From: JANYGA01 sp031420415
GTDB taxonomy: Bacteria; Vulcanimicrobiota; Vulcanimicrobiia; Vulcanimicrobiales; Vulcanimicrobiaceae
Length of the DNA: 64,000 nt
Direction: 5' to 3'
Assembly (NCBI GenBank): GCA_031420415.1
Contig: JANOMT010000027.1
Coordinates: 18,472 to 82,471 of the forward strand
The number at the start of each line of letters is the position of its first letter. Within the stretch, counting starts at the first letter, position 1. Below the pieces are notes generated by a model that worked only from the letters and a program-made list of their open reading frames with translations, was not told the origin of the DNA and did not search any database. Below, piece by piece: positions 33,685 through 41,856 of the stretch. The position numbers and the translations under genes are program-made.

Positions 33685-35022
33685 TTATTTCGATCCGCCG
33701 AGCCGTTTGATCGTATCTTCGATATTCGAGGTGAGAGCGGGATCGTTTCCCTTTTTCGCGAGTTCGTCGGCTCGATTGAGAATGACGAGCCCGTCCTTGG
33801 TTTTGCCCGGCTGATTCGCGAGAACGAATCCCGCTGCAAAGTTCGCGAGTGCGTCGTTTGGTGCGAGCGCGATCGCTCTATCCGCATCGATCTGCGCACG
33901 ACCGACGTCGGCATTTTTCGGCGCGCGGAAGTACATGAGTGCCGCACGAGCATACAACGTTGCCGACTGCGATGGCGCGGCGGCCGCGGCCGATTCGAGC
34001 ATGGCAGCCGATTCCACGAATTTACTCGCCAGCGCCAACTCGCTCGCCGACTTCGTGTAGGAACCGGCCAAGAAAAGTCCAGCATTCGTTTGCGTGGGAT
34101 CGAGTCTCGTGACTTCGGCAGCGATCATTTTCGCATCATCGATTCGCCCGGCGCCGACGTATGCCGAGACGAGATTGACGTCGATCGTGGCGCGATCGGT
34201 CGGTTTGAAGGTTGCGTCTGCGGCTGCGAGCGAGCGCGCCTTTTCGAGATCCGCGATGGCATCCGCATGTGCGCCGGAGGCGTCTTCGGCGGTCCCGAGC
34301 GTATTGAATGTGAAGGGGCCTGGTGCGATCGCGACCGCGCGTTTCGCAGCGACGATCGCGGCCGGATACTCTTTGGCCTTGATATGCTCGCCTGCCGCGT
34401 CGTTGTACGCTTTCGCCGCGAGCGATTTGTACTTCTCGGGGATCTCGCCCGCTTTATCGAATGCGGCAGCGGCAGCCGAGGCGTCGTTGAGAAGAGCGCT
34501 CGCAACGCCGAGATCGAGCTGCGCCTTGGCGTCGGTGGGATGCTCCGTGACGTATGTTTTTAGCCCGGATTGCGCGCCCGTGTAGTTACCGGCGCGAATC
34601 TGGCGTTCGTACTGCGCGAGCCCACCCGTTTCGCCCGCATCGCCCGCCACATTCGCCCCACCGCCCTTCGCCGTGAACTTGAGCGTGAAATCATAAAAGG
34701 CAATCTGCGGCGTTTTTCCACGCGTGGCCGCGCGATAGGTCGAGTTCTTCGCGATATCGAGCGCCGTTGCGTCGTCGCCGTGATTGGTCGAGCGAACCAC
34801 GCCCTGAACCGTGCCCGAGCCTGATTTCGCGACGAGCACTTTGACGACGACGGTCCCTGGGCCAGAGACGGGGATCACGCTTTTCCCCTGCGTTGCGAGC
34901 TTGGGAGGCGAGTAGTAATTCACCGCAACATCGGCCGATGCGTCGGTCGTACCCGCAAGTGCGAGAGCCCCAACCGCCGTCCCCGTGCGCGCGAGCGCAC
35001 CGAGTGAGAAAGTTCGTGCCAT
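33685..35022 (-). CDS. Secreted TPR protein with N-terminal TonB-C-like domain
   Basis: 445 residues from ATG at 35022, which has an AAGGTG ribosome site. N-terminal signal-like segment, then residues about 35-110 (VVVKVLVAKSGSGTVQGVVR, ALDIAKNSTYRAATRGK, IAFYDFTLKF) resemble a TonB C-terminal fold. After a Gly-rich linker the rest is Ala-rich TPR helices (EHPTDAKAQLDLGVASALLN, LTRLDPTQTNAGLFLAGSY type). Predicted periplasmic. It is upstream of exbB-exbD-exbD-tonB on the same strand, so it may work with that system. Not assigned to a named family. Confidence 0.7.
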   Translation of the reverse strand: MARTFSLGALARTGTAVGALALAGTTDASADVAVNYYSPPKLATQGKSVIPVSGPGTVVVKVLVAKSGSGTVQGVVRSTNHGDDATALDIAKNSTYRAATRGKTPQIAFYDFTLKFTAKGGGANVAGDAGETGGLAQYERQIRAGNYTGAQSGLKTYVTEHPTDAKAQLDLGVASALLNDASAAAAAFDKAGEIPEKYKSLAAKAYNDAAGEHIKAKEYPAAIVAAKRAVAIAPGPFTFNTLGTAEDASGAHADAIADLEKARSLAAADATFKPTDRATIDVNLVSAYVGAGRIDDAKMIAAEVTRLDPTQTNAGLFLAGSYTKSASELALASKFVESAAMLESAAAAAPSQSATLYARAALMYFRAPKNADVGRAQIDADRAIALAPNDALANFAAGFVLANQPGKTKDGLVILNRADELAKKGNDPALTSNIEDTIKRLGGSK

Positions 35023-35024
35023 GG

Positions 35025-35915
35025 TCACCTTTCATCCGAGACAGGCATATCGCTAGAAACGCGTGCGCTCCGGGTACCGTTCGCACCCAAGCGAGCGACA
35101 GCGTCCGCCGATGCTGCGAAAATCGTGCCGAGTTCGTCGACGCGATCCGCGTCGAGATTTTCGGCGAGTGAAAACAGTACGTTCGCGAGGGCACGGACTT
35201 CCTGCGCGACGGGTCTGCCGTTTGCCGCGAGAATCGCGCGCCAGACATGCCAGCCCGAGGAGCCGAGTCGCAGCATCGAGGCCATGCCCGTACCGCACAA
35301 CGCCGCCACACCGGGCTCGTCCACGTGTTCTCCAAGGCGTGCTCCGAGCGCGACGGCGACAACCTGTGGAAGATGCGATGTGAGCGCGACGATGCGATCG
35401 TGCTCGTGCGAATCGATCGCCATCGGGCGCGCACCCATCGAGGCGATAAACGCACGGGCGCGCGCTGCGAGGTCGGGTGATGCAGCCGTATCGTAGGTCC
35501 ACACACGATCGACGAAAAGCATGGCGTCTGCGGCGCCAGGGCCGCTGCGTTCCGAGCCCGCAATGGGGTGGGTCGCGATAAAGGCTCGAAGGCCTCGGCC
35601 GGCATCGGCAACGGTCGCTTTTACCGATGCGACGTCGAGCACGAGCGATGCTCGCGGCGGGTCCTTCCCAAGTGCGTGCAGCAGATCGAGCGTTGCATCG
35701 AGTGGGGCTGCGAGCACGAGGGTGTCGACCTCATTCGCGAGCGTTGCGAAATCCGGGACGTCGCGGCCGATCGCACCGTGGGCCCGCGCGACGACGAGAT
35801 GCGCCGGATCGGGGTCCCAGCCGACGACTTCAGCACCCGCTGCCGCCGCACGCAGGCCGATCGACGCACCGATGAGCCCGACGCCCGCAATTCCGAGCGT
35901 CGGGGCTGCGCTCAC
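35025..35915 (-). CDS. tyrA: Prephenate dehydrogenase (TyrA)
   Basis: 296 residues from GTG at 35915, overlapping the aroF stop (GTGA); the open frame runs far upstream in aroF but is Arg-rich noise. NAD(P)-binding GVGLIGASIGLRAA at the start, ATHPIAGSERSGPGAAD (substrate His), and ALTSHLPQVVAVALGA. Makes the tyrosine precursor from prephenate; prephenate or arogenate preference is not readable. Follows aroH-aroF, ending just before the TPR gene. Confidence 0.93.
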   Translation of the reverse strand: MSAAPTLGIAGVGLIGASIGLRAAAAGAEVVGWDPDPAHLVVARAHGAIGRDVPDFATLANEVDTLVLAAPLDATLDLLHALGKDPPRASLVLDVASVKATVADAGRGLRAFIATHPIAGSERSGPGAADAMLFVDRVWTYDTAASPDLAARARAFIASMGARPMAIDSHEHDRIVALTSHLPQVVAVALGARLGEHVDEPGVAALCGTGMASMLRLGSSGWHVWRAILAANGRPVAQEVRALANVLFSLAENLDADRVDELGTIFAASADAVARLGANGTRSARVSSDMPVSDER

Positions 35916-36958
35916 GCAGCCGCGGTCGCGGGCTCCGGGAGCTTGCGGCCGACGGCCTCGGCGACCGGGGCGATCCGCGTCATGAGTTCGGCGAACATCG
36001 GGAGCGTCAACGATTGCGGTCCGTCGGAGAAGGCGGCAGCGGGATTGGGATGGACCTCGATGATGAGGCCATCCGCACCGCCGGCGACCGCCGCGAGGCT
36101 CATCGGAGCGACGAGGTTGCGGATACCCGTGCCGTGCGACGGATCGACGATGACGGGCAGGTGCGTGAGGCCCTGTGCGACCGGTACGGCCGAAAGATCG
36201 AGCAAATTGCGCGTCGCTTGATCGTAACTGCGGATACCGCGTTCGCAAAGGACGATCGCATGGTTCCCGGCGACGTAGATGTACTCGGCGGCCATGAGCC
36301 ACTCGTCGATCGTCGCCGCCATTCCGCGCTTGAGCAACGCCGGAACGCGCGCGCCGCCCACTTCGCGCAGGAGCGCGAAGTTCTGCATGTTACGCGCGCC
36401 AATTTGCAAGATATCGGCGTACTTCGAGACGAGCTCGATATCGCGCACGTCGAGCACCTCGGTCACGACGGCGAGCCCGTTGCGATCCGCAGCGTCTCGC
36501 AAGTACTTGAGGCCTTCTTCGCCGAGACCTTGGAATGCGTACGGTGAGGTGCGCGGTTTGAACGCGCCGCCGCGCAAGATATTCGCGCCCGCTGCGGCAA
36601 CTGCGCGCGCCGTCGTTTCGAGTTGCTCGCGCGATTCGACGCTGCAGGGCCCCGCGCAGATCGCGATCTCCGTGCCGCCGAACGAGATGCCCGGCTTGAC
36701 GCGAACGATCGTCCGATCGGGCCGCGCTTCGCGGCTAACGAGTTTGAAGCTCTTCGAGATCGGAACGACCGATTCGACGCCGTCGAGACCGGCGAACTGG
36801 GCCAACAGAGTCTCCTTATCGCTCGGCGCGCCAACGACGCCGACGATCGTGCGTTCCGCTCCACGGCTAATATGCGCCTTAAGCGCGAGAGAGGCGATGA
36901 GTGCCGTGACCGCATCGAGCTCGGCGTCGGCTGCGTGTGGGCGCATAACGATGATCAT
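35912..36958 (-). CDS. aroF: 3-deoxy-7-phosphoheptulonate synthase (DAHP synthase)
   Basis: First step of the shikimate pathway. 348 residues from ATG at 36958 (overlap with aroH stop). N-terminal ferredoxin-like regulatory domain (residues 1-75, MIIVMRPHAADAEL...), then the TIM-barrel enzyme: ICAGPCSVESREQL, GGAFKPRTSPYAFQGLG, LPVIVDPSHGTG with the metal-binding residues. This is the Bacillus/Thermotoga type with regulatory N-domain. Pairing with AroH chorismate mutase and TyrA points to tyrosine/phenylalanine synthesis. Confidence 0.95.
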   Translation of the reverse strand: MIIVMRPHAADAELDAVTALIASLALKAHISRGAERTIVGVVGAPSDKETLLAQFAGLDGVESVVPISKSFKLVSREARPDRTIVRVKPGISFGGTEIAICAGPCSVESREQLETTARAVAAAGANILRGGAFKPRTSPYAFQGLGEEGLKYLRDAADRNGLAVVTEVLDVRDIELVSKYADILQIGARNMQNFALLREVGGARVPALLKRGMAATIDEWLMAAEYIYVAGNHAIVLCERGIRSYDQATRNLLDLSAVPVAQGLTHLPVIVDPSHGTGIRNLVAPMSLAAVAGGADGLIIEVHPNPAAAFSDGPQSLTLPMFAELMTRIAPVAEAVGRKLPEPATAAA

Positions 36959-37350
36959 TGGGGCGTGGTACTCCGAGCTACTGGTGTCGTGGGCGGGGCG
37001 AGGTCCGGACGAAGCATGACGGCTTCGCGCAAGTAGACGTGAACCATCTCCGCTTGGCTCTTCTCCGTGTTGACGTGCACGAGAATACGGATGCATTTTT
37101 CGAGTCGACCGGGCACGCCGATCTCAGTGAAATTGAGGAGCGGCACCATCGTCCATCCCATCCGACGAGCGGCCGCAGCCGGAAATTCCGCGTGTAAGTC
37201 CGGGGTGACGGTGAAGAGCGCCGAAGCGACGTTTTCCGGCTCGATGGCATTGGCCGCGACGACTTCACGCACGAGTTCTTCGGTTGCGGCCAAGATCGCT
37301 TCGGCGTCGTCACACTCGACCGTCGTTGCGCCGCGAACCCCGCGAACCAT
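36955..37350 (-). CDS. aroH: Chorismate mutase, AroH type
   Basis: 131 residues from ATG at 37350 with AGGAG five bases before it. VRGVRGATTVECDDAEAIL at the N-terminus, FTVTPDLHAEFPAAAARRMGW and IRILVHVNTEKSQ are AroH-class (monofunctional, trimeric barrel) features. Converts chorismate to prephenate, consumed by TyrA encoded two genes on. Stop overlaps aroF (ATGA); start overlaps the rluB stop. Confidence 0.95.
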   Translation of the reverse strand: MVRGVRGATTVECDDAEAILAATEELVREVVAANAIEPENVASALFTVTPDLHAEFPAAAARRMGWTMVPLLNFTEIGVPGRLEKCIRILVHVNTEKSQAEMVHVYLREAVMLRPDLAPPTTPVARSTTPQ

Positions 37351-38114
37351 CACAGCTCCTCCCGGTCGTCGCCGTCCGAGCCGTCACGCGACGCGCGATT
37401 GGCTTCGCTCTGCAACGCGCGGAGCGCTGCGAGTTCGCGATCGGTCACGTCGCGCCAACTCCCGGGCGAGAGATCGCCGAGGTTGAGCGGCCCGAAGCGC
37501 AGGCGGACGAGTGAGAGAACGGGATGATCGGTCGTTTCGAACATCCGGCGCACTTGGCGATTGCGGCCCTCGTGAATCGTCACGTCGATCTCAGAAACCG
37601 CGGGCCCGGCACGCACGACGCGTAATTTCGCGGGCCGACTGCGGCCGTCGTCGAGGCGTACGCCCGCGATGAACTTCTTCATATCTTCGCCTTGAAGCCG
37701 ACCTTGCACGATCGCGCGATACGTCTTTTCGACACCAAATTTCGGATGCGTCAGCACGTGCGCCATATCGCCGTCGTTGGTGAGAAAGAGCAGACCCGAG
37801 GTGTCGTAATCGAGGCGACCGACGGGTACGACGCGCCCGCCGTCGTGCGGCACGAGCGAGGCAACCGTCTTGCGGCCGCCGGGGTCGCGCATCGTGGTCA
37901 TGACTTTCGCAGGCTTATTGAGGACGACGTACCGTTTTTCGTCGGGAACGGCGACGACGTTTCCCGCAAACTCGACGCGATCGCCAGGCGCAACGGACGT
38001 GCCGAGTTCGCGCACGGTTTTCCCGTTCACGCGCACGTGGCCCGCTGTGATGAATTCTTCGGCCTTCCGACGCGACGAAATGCCCGCGTGGGCGAGGTAC
38101 TTTTGCAATCGCAC
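37350..38114 (-). CDS. rluB: Pseudouridine synthase, RluB/RsuA family
   Basis: 254 residues from GTG at 38114 (VRLQKYLAHAGISSRRKAEE), the usual start; the frame extends to 38144 with a TTG. S4 domain at residues 1-60, catalytic motif VGRLDYDTSGLLFLTNDG with the active Asp, and EGRNRQVRRMFE late. Modifies a uridine in 16S or 23S rRNA. Overlaps aroH by one base. Confidence 0.94.
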   Translation of the reverse strand: MRLQKYLAHAGISSRRKAEEFITAGHVRVNGKTVRELGTSVAPGDRVEFAGNVVAVPDEKRYVVLNKPAKVMTTMRDPGGRKTVASLVPHDGGRVVPVGRLDYDTSGLLFLTNDGDMAHVLTHPKFGVEKTYRAIVQGRLQGEDMKKFIAGVRLDDGRSRPAKLRVVRAGPAVSEIDVTIHEGRNRQVRRMFETTDHPVLSLVRLRFGPLNLGDLSPGSWRDVTDRELAALRALQSEANRASRDGSDGDDREEL

Positions 38115-38183
38115 GACGGTTGTCTCTTCGCCGCGCGGCCGCAAGATCGCTCTCGGGTCTCGACCCCTTCGCGACCCGTTGCT

Positions 38184-38771
38184 TCAGCGGTTAAGCGCCC
38201 GCGTGCCGCTGAGGTGCGGGCTGCCGCGCTCGTAAAAACGCAAGAGCCGGTCGGCAGCCTGCGTGATGCCGATTCGCACGCTCGTGCCGATCTCGGACAC
38301 CGGGGCGCCTGCGGCAAGCCAGAGCGGGCCCGGCGTCGTGAGATCGATGCCGTCGATGGAACGCGTGATGGCGAGCGACGTCGCGAGCTTTCCAGGGCCG
38401 CGGCAGAGATCGCGCGCCGTAGAGTGCGGACGACGCGCGCGCATCGCCTCGATACCCGCGAGTGGTTCGCCCGCCCGAATCAGAACACCGGCGCCGACGC
38501 CTGCCGATTCGCTCGAAACGTTGACGCAGAAATACATGCCGTAAATGAGATAAACGTACGCGTGACCGAGCCGTAAAAAGAGGGAGCGATTGCGTACGGT
38601 TTCGCGGCGATACGCATGCGCGGCCGGATCGCCCGGAACGTAGGCCTCCGTTTCAACGATCCGTAGGGCGCAGCGGACGCCCTCCACTTCCGAAACCAGG
38701 ACCGTACCGAGGAGTTGGCGCGCGAGTGCGACGGTATCGGCCTCGAGTTCGGCACGACGCAACCGCCGCAA
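38184..38771 (-). CDS. DNA-3-methyladenine glycosylase (AAG/MPG family)
   Basis: Excises alkylated purines. 195 residues from TTG at 38771, which gives the normal spacing before ALARQLLGTVLV; the frame also opens at ATG 38891, overlapping the upstream gene. Motifs: IVETEAYVPGDPAAHAY (catalytic Glu) with the base-intercalating Tyr, LIYGMYFCVNV, and LCRGPGKLATSLAI. Lies 43 bases downstream of the LexA-box gene on the same strand, so it may be SOS-induced through that promoter. Confidence 0.92.
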   Translation of the reverse strand: MRRLRRAELEADTVALARQLLGTVLVSEVEGVRCALRIVETEAYVPGDPAAHAYRRETVRNRSLFLRLGHAYVYLIYGMYFCVNVSSESAGVGAGVLIRAGEPLAGIEAMRARRPHSTARDLCRGPGKLATSLAITRSIDGIDLTTPGPLWLAAGAPVSEIGTSVRIGITQAADRLLRFYERGSPHLSGTRALNR

Positions 38772-38814
38772 CCGAAGCTCCGGCTGTTCGTCACGACGCG
38801 TGTGATCGCGAGGT

Positions 38815-39252
38815 TCAAGCGGCGACGGCGAGAGCGACCTCCGCGCGGGCCCGCGAACCGAGGTCGCGCGTCGAAGGATTACCGATCGCATGAAAATTTA
38901 CGCGCGCGAATCGGTTCAGCGTACAGCGCAACTGGACGTACGGAATGGTGAGCGCGGGGGGGACAGGGGCATGCTCGACGAGATCGCGTGCAAGCGAAAC
39001 GTCGTCGAAAACGAGTGCAACGGCACGAAGTCCGCGACACACCAAATGTGTTGCCACGGCTTGCGCCGCTGCATACGCGATGTCCCGACCGCGGAGCGCC
39101 GGAAGTGGACGGCACCGAAACGCTATCCTCACGAGAGTTTCGTTTCGATCCTCTGTCTCAGAGAGAGCAACGTAGGCGATTCCGTTGCCCGCGCTATTGG
39201 CGGCGAATCCAAGCGTTGCCGTAGCGAACGAGTCGTGCGTCGATATGCTCAT
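38815..39252 (-). CDS. Uncharacterised protein, possible RNase H-like fold, behind a LexA-box promoter
   Basis: 145 residues from ATG at 39252. Not assigned to a named family. The layout looks like an RNase H-like fold: an N-terminal strand pair with GNGIAYVALSETEDR, then YAAAQAVATHLVCRGLRAVA (helix), VFDDVSLARDLVEH (the DS/DD-type acidic motif), and NFHAIGNPSTRDLGSRARAE near the end. This is weak, by eye. The promoter at 39274-39303 carries a LexA box in its spacer, so it is probably DNA-damage induced. The next gene is a 3-methyladenine DNA glycosylase. Confidence 0.65.
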   Translation of the reverse strand: MSISTHDSFATATLGFAANSAGNGIAYVALSETEDRNETLVRIAFRCRPLPALRGRDIAYAAAQAVATHLVCRGLRAVALVFDDVSLARDLVEHAPVPPALTIPYVQLRCTLNRFARVNFHAIGNPSTRDLGSRARAEVALAVAA

Positions 39253-39273
39253 CTTTATAGTTGCCTCGCCGAA

Positions 39274-39303
39274 ATCATACATCGAACATACGTTCGATGT
39301 CAA
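39274..39303 (-). promoter_or_regulatory. SOS promoter: TTGACA-18-TATGAT with LexA box in spacer
   Basis: On the minus strand: -35 TTGACA (39303-39298), an 18-base spacer, -10 TATGAT (39279-39274); one mismatch to consensus overall. The spacer contains CGAACGTATGTTCG (39296-39283), a full match to the Gram-positive/actinobacterial LexA consensus CGAAC-RNRY-GTTCG, flanked to give ATCGAAC...GTTCGAT. A repressor bound here would block polymerase. Start of transcription expected near 39267; the ATG is at 39252. The -35 overlaps the stop of the upstream glycosyltransferase. Confidence 0.85.
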
Positions 39304-40472
39304 CCGGAGGTAAGCACGGCGGGTCCGGCGTGTGTTGTGCGGGTGGGGCCCACATCCACGAGTTCGTCGTAGAGCGCGATGACGCGCGCGCCGAGACGAT
39401 CTCCATCGAAGCGATTCGAGACGTCGCGACTGCGGCGCAGCGCGAATCGTCCGGCGTCGAGCACGCTACCGAGTGCGGCTGCAAGCGCAGTTGCGTCGCC
39501 GGAGACGAGCGTGCCCGCACCTCCGAGTACGTCGGCGGTCGCAGGCGTATCGATCGCCACGATCGGGACGCCGGATGCGAGGGCCTCGACGAGAACGAGC
39601 CCTTGCGTTTCCGTTCGGCTCGTGAACACGAACGCATCGGCCGAGGCGTAGATATCGGGGAGATCTTCACGCGCGGATTCGCCGGCGAAATACACGCGCG
39701 ATGCGATGCCAAGTCGAACGCAGGCGCGCTCGAGTTCCGCGCGATGCGTTCCCTCACCGACGATCGCGAGCCGGGCGCGCGTGTCATCGAGTCGTGCGAA
39801 AGCTTCGAGCACGAGATCGACGTTTTTCTCGCGACCCAAACGACCGACGACGAGCGACAAACGTTCGTGCGCTGCGACCCCAAAGCGCGCGCGGAGATCG
39901 TCGCGACGCACGCCGCGTGCGAATCGCGCGCAATCGATCCCACTCGGCACGATCTCGATGCGCGACGTCACGCCGAGCGCGCGGAGATGTGATTCCATAG
40001 CGCGCGTCGGGACGATCACCGCGTCCGCACCGTTCGCAAACGCGCGCGTGAGATGCCTCGCAACGCGCCGCGTCGCGTCGCGCTGGAAGGGAACGTAATG
40101 CGCGTACGCTTCGAGTTGCGTGTGATACGTGAAGACGAGCGGCACGCGCGCGTGACGTGCGACACGCGCGCCGAGCCATCCGGTCACGAACGGCGAATGG
40201 GCGTGGACGATCGAGATATCGCCGAGCGGACGCAAAAGGTACGGTACCGTAAGACGGTATGCCGTTCGCGTGGGCAACGGAAACGACGGTATGCGAACCA
40301 CGTGCGAATCGTCGTCGCGATATTTCGGCATCGCGGGCGTGATGAGGGCGTACGCACGATCGTTGACACGAAGCGCGTGCGCGAGCGCGTCGAGCGACGC
40401 GACGATTCCGTTTTGGATCGGTCGATAACACTCGGTAAAGAGACCGACGCGAAACGCGCTCACGATGCTCAC
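39300..40472 (-). CDS. Glycosyltransferase family 4 protein
   Basis: 390 residues, GT-B fold. N-terminal GLFTECYRPIQNGIVASLDAL and HAHSPFVTGWLG are like PimB/ GPI-GlcNAc-type mannosyl/glucosyltransferases; C-terminal domain has VVGRLGREKNVDLVLEAF, FTSRTETQGLVLVEALASGVP (E-x7-E). Likely adds a hexose to a lipid or diacylglycerol acceptor, but substrates are not readable. Divergent from the G5/3D gene across a 248-base gap. Confidence 0.88.
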   Translation of the reverse strand: MSIVSAFRVGLFTECYRPIQNGIVASLDALAHALRVNDRAYALITPAMPKYRDDDSHVVRIPSFPLPTRTAYRLTVPYLLRPLGDISIVHAHSPFVTGWLGARVARHARVPLVFTYHTQLEAYAHYVPFQRDATRRVARHLTRAFANGADAVIVPTRAMESHLRALGVTSRIEIVPSGIDCARFARGVRRDDLRARFGVAAHERLSLVVGRLGREKNVDLVLEAFARLDDTRARLAIVGEGTHRAELERACVRLGIASRVYFAGESAREDLPDIYASADAFVFTSRTETQGLVLVEALASGVPIVAIDTPATADVLGGAGTLVSGDATALAAALGSVLDAGRFALRRSRDVSNRFDGDRLGARVIALYDELVDVGPTRTTHAGPAVLTSG

Positions 40473-40529
40473 AAGCTTTCTGCGATCGGCCCCGATCGCC
40501 TACGTTGGTCGGAATGACGTTTTGTCAAG

Positions 40530-40720
40530 TTGACGTCGAACAAATTCTCGTGCTAAGGTGCCGAAAGTTCAGCGCCCCCCCGCGCCGGGGGTCGTTCGGC
40601 CGTCGTTCTCTGGAGGGGCGAGTCGCTACTTTTAAGCTGCGCGTCGCGAAGTCGGCGCCCGGGCATAATGCTCGGGAATACCTGTCTTCGGCACGCCACA
40701 CGCCTTTTTAAGGAGCCGGA
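40530..40720 (+). promoter_or_regulatory. Promoter candidate and structured GC-rich 5' leader
   Basis: TTGACG (40530-40535), 18 bases, TAAGGT (40554-40559) is a weak promoter. The following roughly 150 bases are rich in stems: GCCGAA...TTCGGC enclosing CCCCC...GGGGG (about 40561-40600), and an 8-bp hairpin CCCGGGCA-TAA-TGCTCGGG near 40658-40676. The ribosome site AAGGAG (near 40710) precedes the TTG start. It could be a cis-regulatory RNA, but I see no known riboswitch consensus. Confidence 0.35.
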
Positions 40721-41809
40721 TTGATCGTAAGAGATCAAAGAATTGCGAGCGTCGTAGCCACGGGGATTCTCTCTGTCGGGCTTTTCGGGTGGTTCACGCT
40801 TCCCGCGCGCGGCGCACAATTCGATGGCGTTACGGTCATAAATCCCGCCATTTCCACCTCGAGTATCGATCGCAGTTCTGCTCCATCCGCAAGCGCACCG
40901 ATCTTTGCGACCATCGTCCGGGACGGCACGGCTTATACGTATGGTACGATGGCTACGACCGTTGGCGAATTCTTGACCGAGCGCGACATTCGCATAGTCC
41001 GCGGCGATATCGTCGCTCCCGATACGAACGAGCGTCTTACCGATGGAATGCGTGTGACGGTTCGTTTTGCCGTACCGGTCTCGCTCACCGTGGGATCGCA
41101 GACACGGACCGTACGGACCGTGCCGACGACGGTGAGCCAACTCCTCGCTTCGCAACACGTCCGTCTGGGTGTCCACGACGAAGTCTCTCCCTCGTTGCCA
41201 ACGCTCGTCGATGGCAACGATCGGGTACGCGTCGTGCGCGTCGCGATGTGGACGGCACACGTTCGCGAAAATATTGTCGCTCGCGTACACACACGCAATG
41301 ATGCATCGCTGCCTGCCGGGCACGTCGTCGCGGTCGCGAAAGGTCGGGCGGGTATCCGCGAAACGACATTTCGTTACGTGCGTCGCGACGACGCCGCGCC
41401 GACGCGCATCACGCTTGCGTCGCGCATCGTGCGCGCACCGCAGACGCGCATCGTCGTGCGCGGCATCGCAACGTACACGTCGCTCGCACGCGTCGCACGA
41501 CTGGGGTTCAAGAACGCCGTCCGTTTCGCGGGCACCGCGATTAACATGATCGCGACGGCGTACACGGCGGCCTGCTATAAATGTAGCGGTATCACGGCCA
41601 GCGGCGTTCGCGCCGGCTTCGGCATCATCGCCGTAGACCCGCGGGTCATTCCGTTAGGTACGAAACTTTTCGTGCCGGGATACGGCCGTGCTGTTGCAGG
41701 CGACACGGGCGGCGCTATCGTCGGCAACCGCGTCGACCTCGGTATGGACACCCAACACGACGCGATTCGATACGGGCGACGTCCCGTCACGGTTTACGTC
41801 CTCCGATAG
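40721..41809 (+). CDS. Secreted cell-wall protein with DUF348, G5 and 3D domains (YabE/Rpf-like)
   Basis: 362 residues from TTG at 40721 with an excellent AAGGAG site. Signal peptide at residues 1-32, two DUF348-like repeats (TYGTMATTVGEFLTERDI; RTVPTTVSQLLASQHVRL), a G5-like region (about 165-250) and a C-terminal 3D domain with MIATAYTAAC, ITASGVRAGFGIIAVDP RVIPLGTKLFVPGYG, GDTGGAIVGNRVDLGMD; the three conserved Asp are present. 3D domains are related to lytic transglycosylase MltA. Role: peptidoglycan remodelling. The adjacent ksgA gene is the usual neighbour of yabE. Confidence 0.9.
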   Translation: MIVRDQRIASVVATGILSVGLFGWFTLPARGAQFDGVTVINPAISTSSIDRSSAPSASAPIFATIVRDGTAYTYGTMATTVGEFLTERDIRIVRGDIVAPDTNERLTDGMRVTVRFAVPVSLTVGSQTRTVRTVPTTVSQLLASQHVRLGVHDEVSPSLPTLVDGNDRVRVVRVAMWTAHVRENIVARVHTRNDASLPAGHVVAVAKGRAGIRETTFRYVRRDDAAPTRITLASRIVRAPQTRIVVRGIATYTSLARVARLGFKNAVRFAGTAINMIATAYTAACYKCSGITASGVRAGFGIIAVDPRVIPLGTKLFVPGYGRAVAGDTGGAIVGNRVDLGMDTQHDAIRYGRRPVTVYVLR

Positions 41810-41856
41810 AGACGTCCGAACCATCTCATGCGCGTGCGCTTCTCGCGGCACGCGGC

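Noticed and set aside
40530..40720. c-di-AMP (ydaO) riboswitch upstream of the 3D-domain gene
   Set aside because: The conserved GACAGCTAACC-type segment and the paired GGGGTGAATC are not found; only GC-rich stems are present.
41828..41830. ATG at 41828 as a ksgA start
   Set aside because: It is out of frame with the KsgA sequence.
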